Below are positions 13,746 through 21,100 of a DNA stretch of 22,800 bases, piece by piece (the stretch's first letter is position 1; the number at the start of each line of letters is the position of its first letter). The notes under the pieces were generated by a model. That model made no database searches. It was not told the origin of the DNA and saw nothing but the letters and a program-made list of their open reading frames with translations. Made by a program: the position numbers and the translations under genes. This stretch comes from a virus. The DNA lies in IMG/VR virus record IMGVR_UViG_3300006990_000178, positions 1-22,800 of that record; one strand, given 5' to 3'.

Positions 13746-15445
13746 AGGGCAGCTATCTCATCCATGCTCTGAGCGAGACATACCTCATCGATTTCTACAG
13801 CGCCTTCTACCTCTACCTCCCAAACTTGGCCCACGACAGCAGGCAAACGCATGATAGGTTCACGCAGCGTGCCCGATGAAGCGCCCGAGGGCACAGTCAC
13901 CGACTGCGTGTACACGTTGTTCGAATATGAAAGCGAGTAAACAGCGATCTGTGCTCCATCAGCCCACACTCGCACAGTCACCGGATATGCTTGAGCGTGT
14001 ACTGACACCCAACCCATGCTGACAGGTTTAGGCGTGACGTACTGTTTAGACTTCCATTTTAAAGTTTTATTGGCCGTACCTCCACGGTACTTTTTAATCT
14101 TATTACCTACGATTATGTACAACTCACCGTCTTTGGGATGCATGTACCCGCCACGCACTTCACCTGTGTAACTAAGATTAGAGAGCGCTGCTTCACCCGC
14201 ACGTGGGTCATAGACAAAACCGCCGCCGTTCCAGAAGGCAACGTACGTGTTCTCGTGCCTGAACGCCCGATACGTAGTTGGGTTAAAGTCGTCGTTCCAC
14301 TGTCTGGCAGAGATCAGACCATTGGTTACAACCTCGCCCTCGCCACCTGACACAGCGACCAGCCCGTCTGGACCGGCGTATAGAAGGTACTCACCCATGT
14401 CTACGACGCTTTTATCGTTGACGCAAGCCTGTGCTATGTCGAGCTTAATTGCTGTCATAGCACTGGGGTCAACGCCCGTTACAAAATATGGAGCGCCATC
14501 TGTAAGAGCCACAATACCGTTGGTGACAGAACCAATAGCAACAATGTCTTCCTCAAGCGTTATGCGATAGTCGATAGGCCACGCATGAGGTAGGAAAGGT
14601 TCACTAAGACAAAGACGTTTGCCTGTAAAACCAGCAAAAACGCCGTTAGCAACAGCAATAAGGCCAACAAGCGGCCCGTTAGGATATAAGCTCGTATCAT
14701 CGTCCGGCGGACCAATCCATGTACCGCTTGGCAACACTTCCCCGAGCGCAAACGACTGAGAGCTATCATCATACGTAGTTGTTGCAAAGGACACCTCCGC
14801 GACAAACTGGAACGTCGTGTTTGTACTACCTGTGTTTGATCTGTAGATACGCTTTTTAGCGCCCGTGCCGAAGTTGTAGTTACCACTAGGGTGCTCAGTA
14901 GATGGTAAAGGAATCGTTATCGTTTCCGTATCGGTACGTTCCAACACGTTGCTTGCTGGGCTGGGCGGTCCTTCTTCGCCGAAGGCAGTAACGAACGTAT
15001 AAACGTACGCTACGTCGTCAGGCGTCTGCGTGTCGTCCGCGTCACCTGTCTTGGTGATGGTTGGAGCAGCGGATGGGGCTGGTACGCCTAACCTAAAACT
15101 TGAAGCTGGGTAACTTGACCCTGCCACGATGGTCGCAGCCGTGCCCATACGCGGGTAGTCTTCCCCCGTCCAGTAAAGGCGGTCTAGTGTGTCGGCGGGT
15201 ATTGGACCCTGAACCACGGATACTCCATCGTCGTTCCACTGCAACCAGTTGGTATCACGATAAAAGAAGATAGAGCGGCGTGCGGTGTTAGTCAGCGTAA
15301 ATGTGTCAGAGTCTGAAGTAACTGGCTTCAGACGACCTGATTCAAAGTCTACGTTTTCTGCTGTTTGAGCGAATTGCTCAGAGAGAAGTCTTGGGGAGAC
15401 TCCGGGGGCGATACCACTAAAACTGTCGCGTTTAAAATACGCCAT
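13742..15445 (-). CDS. Neck/tail stabilisation-like virion protein (567 aa)
   Basis: The start FSGIAPGVSPRLLSEQFAQTAENVDFESGRLKPV is typical of a phage virion family placed near the head-tail joint (P22 gp10-like 'packaged DNA stabilisation' or tail beta-propeller proteins). The body is beta-rich with a fibronectin-like stretch (AYVYTFVTAFGEEGPPSPAS) and a propeller-like middle (LLYAGPDGLVAVSGGEGEVV). GAGGT lies 6 bases before the ATG, 7 bases after the holin candidate. The end overlaps the fibre start by 4 bases. Family assignment is from sequence style; I have no structural proof. A tail-spike or tail-tube role is the main alternative. Confidence 0.65.
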   Translation of the reverse strand: MAYFKRDSFSGIAPGVSPRLLSEQFAQTAENVDFESGRLKPVTSDSDTFTLTNTARRSIFFYRDTNWLQWNDDGVSVVQGPIPADTLDRLYWTGEDYPRMGTAATIVAGSSYPASSFRLGVPAPSAAPTITKTGDADDTQTPDDVAYVYTFVTAFGEEGPPSPASNVLERTDTETITIPLPSTEHPSGNYNFGTGAKKRIYRSNTGSTNTTFQFVAEVSFATTTYDDSSQSFALGEVLPSGTWIGPPDDDTSLYPNGPLVGLIAVANGVFAGFTGKRLCLSEPFLPHAWPIDYRITLEEDIVAIGSVTNGIVALTDGAPYFVTGVDPSAMTAIKLDIAQACVNDKSVVDMGEYLLYAGPDGLVAVSGGEGEVVTNGLISARQWNDDFNPTTYRAFRHENTYVAFWNGGGFVYDPRAGEAALSNLSYTGEVRGGYMHPKDGELYIIVGNKIKKYRGGTANKTLKWKSKQYVTPKPVSMGWVSVHAQAYPVTVRVWADGAQIAVYSLSYSNNVYTQSVTVPSGASSGTLREPIMRLPAVVGQVWEVEVEGAVEIDEVCLAQSMDEIAAL

Positions 15446-15452
15446 AGCTACC

Positions 15453-15695
15453 TCACTTCATGAGCAAGGTGACAATAAGCCCTGCCATACCGCCTAATAG
15501 CATTACCCCTAGAGTAAACATTCGCTTGTTCATTATTTCTAGGGAGTCGTCGATGCGCTCCAGACGATTAAAGATTGTCTTAGACCGCTCTTCACACATA
15601 GCTTCGTGGGAAGCGATACGGTTGATCGCCTCCCAGTATCGATCTACCGAGTCACTCTGACTCGATGACCTCGGCTGCGTCGTCACTGTTTTCAC
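15453..15695 (-). CDS. XhlA-like holin candidate (80 aa)
   Basis: An 80-residue protein with a helical cytoplasmic part (SKTIFNRLERIDDSLEIMNKRM) followed by one membrane helix at the C-terminus (FTLGVMLLGGMAGLIVTLLMK). This layout matches XhlA/hemolysin-type phage membrane proteins that help open the inner membrane at lysis. The GTG start at 15695 overlaps the preceding gene by 44 bases, and an internal start further in is possible since no strong ribosome site is visible. No endolysin lies within the window, so lysis genes may be split. Function inferred. Confidence 0.65.
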   Translation of the reverse strand: MKTVTTQPRSSSQSDSVDRYWEAINRIASHEAMCEERSKTIFNRLERIDDSLEIMNKRMFTLGVMLLGGMAGLIVTLLMK

Positions 15696-15894
15696 TTTTC
15701 ACTCGCTGGCTGATTAGGGAAGCGAGGTTTGTGACTGACACTTCGTGAATCACGGCCTGTCTTCGAGCGCCAACCATCATGTCATTTGCTTGAGCATGTA
15801 GTGACAGCAACTCTTTTACCTCGTCAGAAAGATCTTCGATTTGGTATTCCACTTCGTCGATCGTTACGGTTTGGACTTGTGATCCATCAGTCAT
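15652..15894 (-). CDS. DUF6447-like small phage protein (80 aa)
   Basis: VQTVTIDEVEYQIEDLSDEVKELLSLHAQAND resembles the short DUF6447 proteins of marine phages (beta hairpin followed by an LSDE-K helix). No enzymatic motif. It is the first gene after palindrome copy 4, which ends 40 bases upstream of its ATG, and its tail overlaps the holin candidate. A gene with a promoter-like element in front may therefore lead the unit with holin, neck protein and fibre. Role unknown. Confidence 0.7.
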   Translation of the reverse strand: MTDGSQVQTVTIDEVEYQIEDLSDEVKELLSLHAQANDMMVGARRQAVIHEVSVTNLASLISQRVKSENSDDAAEVIESE

Positions 15895-15934
15895 TTGCTA
15901 ACTCCTATAGGGCATAAACATCTATCCGTCATTT

Positions 15935-15951
15935 TATTAGCTGTGCTAATT
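15935..15951. promoter_or_regulatory. Palindromic motif copy 4 (TATTAGCTGTGCTAATT)
   Basis: Core identical to copy 2 over 16 bases. It lies in the only sizeable gap of the late block (15895-15961). On the - strand TTGCAA (15958-15953) and TAAAAT (15936-15931) with 16 bases between form a promoter-like pair that the palindrome spans. The next - strand start is the ATG at 15894. Confidence 0.65.
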
Positions 15952-15961
15952 TTTGCAACTA

Positions 15962-16495
15962 TTAGTTGCCACCTAACGGGTTTGTAGCATCAATCGCCAT
16001 CCAAAGGTCATTCATATCGCGTTCGTACTTTTTGAGGCGGTCGTTTATCGTGCTTAGGGCTTCCAACTTACCCGATACGCGCAGCTCTGTTTCAGACGAT
16101 GTCTTCTCGACAGATGCTATCCGGTCCCTTATATCCAGCAGCTCCTGCTGTGCGTCCATAATCTGCATAAGGTTCGCGCCTAGCTCAGCAAGCTTACCCT
16201 GCAGATTCTCAACATCTGCCGCAGTCATTGCCTGCTCCATTCCGGCAAGCTTCTTGTCCATATCCTGCAAACGGAGAGCGTTAGATTCGCGTAGATCATC
16301 AAATCTTTTGGCCAACCCTTCGGCCTGCGATGTTGCTGCAACTACTGCCTCAGACTGCTCGTTTAACTGAGAAAAGAACTGGGACGCTGCCCAGATACCG
16401 CCACCAATCGTTGAGGCAAATGACAACACAATAGCGATCCAAACGCCCTTTATCTGCGTGCCGCCTACATTTAACTCTAAGTCTTCAAGGGCCAC
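15962..16495 (-). CDS. Membrane-anchored coiled-coil protein (177 aa)
   Basis: One membrane helix near the N-terminus (IKGVWIAIVLSFASTIGGGIWAA) is followed by a long coiled coil (about residues 45-160) rich in Glu, Leu and Gln. This layout suits an inner-membrane spanin-like or envelope-linked protein, but there is no lipobox partner that I can see. GTG 16495 is the start, with GAGGAG about 10 bases upstream; the ORF overlaps the previous gene by 11 bases. It is the last gene before the regulatory gap at 15895-15961. Alternative: a virion assembly scaffold. Confidence 0.72.
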   Translation of the reverse strand: MALEDLELNVGGTQIKGVWIAIVLSFASTIGGGIWAASQFFSQLNEQSEAVVAATSQAEGLAKRFDDLRESNALRLQDMDKKLAGMEQAMTAADVENLQGKLAELGANLMQIMDAQQELLDIRDRIASVEKTSSETELRVSGKLEALSTINDRLKKYERDMNDLWMAIDATNPLGGN

Positions 16496-17321
16496 CGTTT
16501 AAACACTCCTCTTGATTTGCCGCGAACCAGCAACCGCCTTCTGGGGATTCGATCCAAAAGTCGTCTGTTTCGGCTTCAGTTAACACGTCCTCTGCAGCGA
16601 CAAAATAGTTGCCGACCTGCAGACCTTGAATGGTGCTACCGCCATCAAAAGATACCCACACGGCTTGCGTTGCTAAATCAAAGAAAACCGACGCGGTTTC
16701 TTCGTAGGTGACGCGCATGTCGTACGCCATGTCGTTTGCCTGTTCTAGAAGCGTCTCATCCCCCGCAACAGCCATGTAAGCAGCGGCTGTTTGTATTGCC
16801 GCCTCTGTGTTTGATAGGGCGTCGTTGTACTCGGTAATGTCAGAGTCTGTAAGCGTGACGTCGTTAGCCGCCATGAACTCTTGCAGCTCCATCGCTTCGC
16901 GCTGGTCAGGCGCTGCTTGAGCGTCCTGAGCCATTTCATTGACAGTGGCGACCATAATGACTTGCTGAGCGGCCTCTACATAGGCATCGATCATCTCGGA
17001 CACAACGTCCATAGCCTGATCAGCTTGATCTTGGAAGTACTCGTCTGCGCCGGGGTCGTAGGTGTATGTAGCCGCCGCTACTGCTGCAACCGCCTGATTG
17101 TAGGCGTTTTGCTGTTCTGTAGTTATATGGCCGTTCTCAGCCATCGCAGGCGCGATATTACCATCCCATGCGTAGGAGGAACCGCCAGCAATTGTCTTAA
17201 TACCATAGGCAAACGTATCGCGAATGCTTTGCGATGTGTCGACCAGATCATCAATCTCCGTCGCGTAGAGTGGAGCGGAAACGATCGCTAATACTACGCC
17301 CGTCAGAACTCTCACCGTCAT
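16485..17321 (-). CDS. Exported helical hypothetical protein
   Basis: Preferred start is ATG 17321 (278 residues) with GGGGG ahead of it; the frame is open five codons further to a TTG. A clear signal peptide, MTVRVLTGVVLAIVSAPLYA, predicts export with cleavage after YA. The mature part is acidic and mostly helical, Ala-rich (YNQAVAAVAAATYTYDP, AAIQTAAAYMAVAG), with two Cys near the C-terminus (GGCWFAANQEECLN) that could form a disulphide. No named family. It overlaps the upstream exported protein by 71 bases, in another frame. Superinfection immunity, lysis control or envelope contact are possible; none is shown. Confidence 0.72.
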   Translation of the reverse strand: MTVRVLTGVVLAIVSAPLYATEIDDLVDTSQSIRDTFAYGIKTIAGGSSYAWDGNIAPAMAENGHITTEQQNAYNQAVAAVAAATYTYDPGADEYFQDQADQAMDVVSEMIDAYVEAAQQVIMVATVNEMAQDAQAAPDQREAMELQEFMAANDVTLTDSDITEYNDALSNTEAAIQTAAAYMAVAGDETLLEQANDMAYDMRVTYEETASVFFDLATQAVWVSFDGGSTIQGLQVGNYFVAAEDVLTEAETDDFWIESPEGGCWFAANQEECLNGGP

Positions 17322-17931
17322 TGCTGTTACCCCCAAGTAATAGTGCGTCGTAAAACTCCTTATCTTCGTGATAGTCTGGAATCCACATCTCCGGGTTAGA
17401 CTTGACTTCCAGTAGCGCCGTCTTCCCCACTAACAACCTTCCGCCCCTAATGATCGGGCACGGGGTTGCACTCATAAACATAGCCCGCCAAACCTGAGCG
17501 TTCTGGCACATCAAGCTAACGCTTGCGACCTTCATCCCCATATTTGAGAGCGTAATCGCGTTGAGCCTGCGGTTACATTCTTCGTCTTGCGTGTATTTAC
17601 CAGACGAGATGCCCACCGACATCAGCTGCAGGCCGCCCGACAAAGACTTAAGACATGACTGCTGCCCGCTGCTCATAAGGCTCGGGCTAACTGCTGTCGT
17701 GACGGGCATGGACCGAGAACCAGCTCCGTTGTACGTCTTAGTGACGTTGCCGTTATTAGAATTGCTGGTGTTTAAATCACCCTCAATTCGCGTACCGTCG
17801 TCCCCATCATAGTCGGGTTCGTACTCGTCCCCCGGCAGAACGGGAGGCGGATCTACTTCTGGAGAAGGATCAATTTCAGGCTGGGCAAACGCCAAGCTTG
17901 GGATCAATGCCAATAATAGAACCCACCTCAC
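17251..17931 (-). CDS. Exported Cys-containing hypothetical protein
   Basis: GTG start at 17931. MRWVLLLALIPSLAFA is a good signal peptide with cleavage before QPE. The mature part begins with an acidic Pro-rich linker, then a Ser/Asn-rich stretch and a Cys-bearing block: SCLKSLSGGLQLMSVGISSG, DEECNRRLNAITLSNMGMKVASVSLMCQ, and ATPCP. The 'D-C-x-R-R-L-A-x-L' helix and the paired Cys are seen in small exported proteins near phage tail genes, but I cannot name the family. It is the first of the two exported proteins and overlaps the second by 71 bases. Confidence 0.7.
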   Translation of the reverse strand: MRWVLLLALIPSLAFAQPEIDPSPEVDPPPVLPGDEYEPDYDGDDGTRIEGDLNTSNSNNGNVTKTYNGAGSRSMPVTTAVSPSLMSSGQQSCLKSLSGGLQLMSVGISSGKYTQDEECNRRLNAITLSNMGMKVASVSLMCQNAQVWRAMFMSATPCPIIRGGRLLVGKTALLEVKSNPEMWIPDYHEDKEFYDALLLGGNSNDGESSDGRSISDRFRSTLRDGD

Positions 17932-17937
17932 TTCGAC

Positions 17938-18186
17938 TTAACTAGCTGTATAGCCCTGTCCGGAAGTTACAGCAGCCTCAACGTCGGTCATATCTTCGCC
18001 GTCCCAATCGTCCTTGGCAACCATAAGCTCAAGGTGAGCCACGTTACGGTCAACGCAGTCTTGACGCTCTGCGGCTTCCATATCGTCTTGGTTACCAGCA
18101 ACGATGTCGTTGATTAGATCTACGCTATGGCCCATAGCAGTAAAGTCTTGTGTGCGCTCTTCAGCGGTTCTTGCTTCGTCAGTCAT
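17938..18186 (-). CDS. Small phage protein with NVAHLELM motif (82 aa)
   Basis: A conserved-looking segment DCVDRNVAHLELMVAKDDWDGEDMTDVEAAVTSG suggests a small helical protein that recurs near marine phage tail genes; its function is unknown to me. AAGGAG lies 8 bases before ATG 18186, 11 bases after the S74 fibre stop. No signal peptide. A role as fibre-assembly helper or capsid accessory is possible from position only. Confidence 0.75.
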   Translation of the reverse strand: MTDEARTAEERTQDFTAMGHSVDLINDIVAGNQDDMEAAERQDCVDRNVAHLELMVAKDDWDGEDMTDVEAAVTSGQGYTAS

Positions 18187-18197
18187 GGATTAACTCC

Positions 18198-21100
18198 TTA
18201 GTTTGATTCAAGTGCGGCTATTCTAGCCTCAAGTTCTTGGATTGTTGCCACAAGTAGCGGCACAAGTTTGGATTGGTCAATGCCTTGGTATACAGGGTTA
18301 CCGTCGCTATCAACCTCGTTGTGTGTTCCTGTGGTTGCTTCTGGCACAACAGTTTGCACCTCGTGCGCCAAGAAACCATCAACAGTCGTATCAGCATCAG
18401 CAATGAAGTTAAATTGCTTAGGTGCTAACTGCTTAAGTCTTTCGGTAGCGCCTGTCATAGCTACTACATTTTCTTTTAGACGGTGGTCAGATGTTGTGTT
18501 GAAAGAAGCGCTAGAACCATTTGATGTAATGCTCCCTATGTTGGCTGATGAAGGTCCGACTAAAAAATAATGAAGGTAACGAGTGCCTGATGCCCCTTCA
18601 TTACTGGCAGTGAAGGCTTGGTGATCAGCATTGCTAGTACTGCTAACTACACCAGAATGACCTTGGTAACAGGTTGTTCCCTGATTGAAGTAAGCTCTAC
18701 CAGCAGAATCAACGCGTAATCTAGGATTACCGTCACCATCTGACAAGACGATGTTGTTGTTTGCGGCGCGGATGTCGAGGCCGTCTTGGTTGCCGCCGTA
18801 GCGGCCGAGGATGGTGTTCTTCGTTCCAGTGGTCATGAGATGACCAGCCCGTGATCCAACGGCAGTGTTGTCAATACCCGTAGCAAATTCTAAAGCATCA
18901 TTACCAATCGCCACGATACCGTTTTGGTTTGTAAACCCACGTCCAGCAGTACGACCAATAATTGTGTTTCCGCCACCGGTACTAAGTCCAGTACCAGCAT
19001 AGGCACCTATGATTGTGTTAGAGCTTCCTGTTGTAATGTCAGCGCCAGCGTTATGCCCAAAAGCAGTAACTTCAACCGCGCTTGTTAGATTCGCTAAAGC
19101 GCTAGTGCCTAATGCGGCGTTTCTATGGCCCGTAGTAATGTCTATGCCAGAGTTATACCCGATAGCAACATTGTCCTCGCCGCTTGATATTTCAAGCAAT
19201 GCGTTCTTTCCCATAGCGATATTGTTACTACCGCTTGTAATTGACGCCATTGTGTTTTCACCAACAGCTACGTTCCGTGCACCTGAACTTCCTCCTGACC
19301 CATACATAGAACGTCGGCCAATAGCGGTGTTTGAAGCGCCAGTGACGTTACGCAGTGCTTCATAGCCAACAGCCGTGTTTTCTGTTGTGGTGGTTGACGC
19401 AAAGCCGGCAAAGTGACCTACAAAAGTATGAGACGATCCTGTAGTGACCTGACTACCTGCGCTTTTACCGATAAACACGTTGCCAGATGACGTTGTTTGA
19501 GCGGTTCCCGCATCGCAACCAATAGCTACGTTGTTTGCCCCAGACGTAAGAGCGTCAAAAGCATTACGGCCTATTGCAACGTTTGAGTTTCCTGTGGCCA
19601 CCTGTAGTGCCGCAAAGCCAATACCTACGTTTTCCGATCCCGTCGCGTTAGTTGCAAGTACGTTATACCCCAAAGCAACGTTCTGATAGCCTGTGGTGTT
19701 TAACTCTAATGCGCTTATACCTACAGCCGTGTTGTAACTCCCAGTCGTATTAGACTGCATTGCTCTACCGCCAAACGCGGCGTTTTCTGTACCCGTAGTT
19801 GTGTTATATCCAGCGGTATACCCAATGAATGTTGAATGTTGGTTTCCTGTGCCGACAAAACTGTATCCAGCACCATAACCAACAAACGTTAATCTTGTAC
19901 CAGAGGTATTGCTATAACCAGCCTGATAACCAACAGCCGTGTTGTTGTTGGCGGTGGTGTTGAAACGTAGAGAGGCATCGCCAATAGCAGTGTTATACGA
20001 ACCAGTCGTATTTGCCGCCATAGACACGTTACCCATAACGGTATTGCTAACCCCTGTCGTGTTGGTATTTAAGGCTTCGTTGCCTACGGCAGTGTTAGGG
20101 CCAGCAGTTGTGTTTTTGCCGGAAAGGTAGCCAACAAACACCTGACCTGTACCAGTTGCGTTTGCATACCCCGCCTGATAACCCACAGCCGTGTTGTTGG
20201 GGCCTGTGGTATTTGCTTGTAGTGCGGAAGTTCCTATCGCAGTGTTATAAGAGCCGGTACTGTTGTACAGCGAATACTTACCAACAGCGGTGTTGTAATA
20301 TCCTGTTCCAGAAAAACCAGAGGAAAAGCCGACATAAGTGTTATCTGCACCGACAACATTTGATTGCCCAGCCTGATAACCAACAGCCGTGTTATTTGAA
20401 GCATCTACGTTGTCATTAAGGGCGTACATCCCTACTGCGACGTTGTAATTTCCTTGGGCATTTGAAGACAGAGCACTTCTGCCTACAGCAGTATTTCTAA
20501 CACCCGATGTGTTCGTGTATAGCGCGTTGACACCGACACCTGTGTTATATGAACCGGTGGTATTACTGTAACCAGCTTGCTGTCCTAAATAAGTAATTTC
20601 AACGCCCGTAGTGTTGCTAGACCCAGCCAGATTACCAACAGCAGTGTTGTAGGAGGCGGTGGTGTTAGCATCAAGAGCTAGAGCGCCTACTGCGACGTTG
20701 TTAGTGCCTGTGGTGTTTGCATACAAAGAGCCGTAACCAAGCGCCGTATTGCTGTTAGCGGTGGTGTTGCTTGCCAAAGCACCTACACCAACAGCAGTAC
20801 CATAGCTACCCGTTGTGTTAAATCTCATGGCGGGATTAAGAACGCCGGAGTGCGGCCCACCTACTGCAACGTTCGCTACGCCGGTAGTCGTTGCATACAA
20901 GGTTGTCTGACCAACAGCCGTGTTACTTCCAGCCGTTGAGCTGTATCCTGCTGACGCACCAATAAACGTGTTTACATTTCCGGTTACGTTACTAAGTCCT
21001 GCATAAGCGCCAAGGTAGACGTTGTTGTTTCCCGTTGTGGTATTGTATCCAGCTTGATAGCCAAACGCTGTATTTGGCGAGCCAGTAGTTAGACTGAAAA

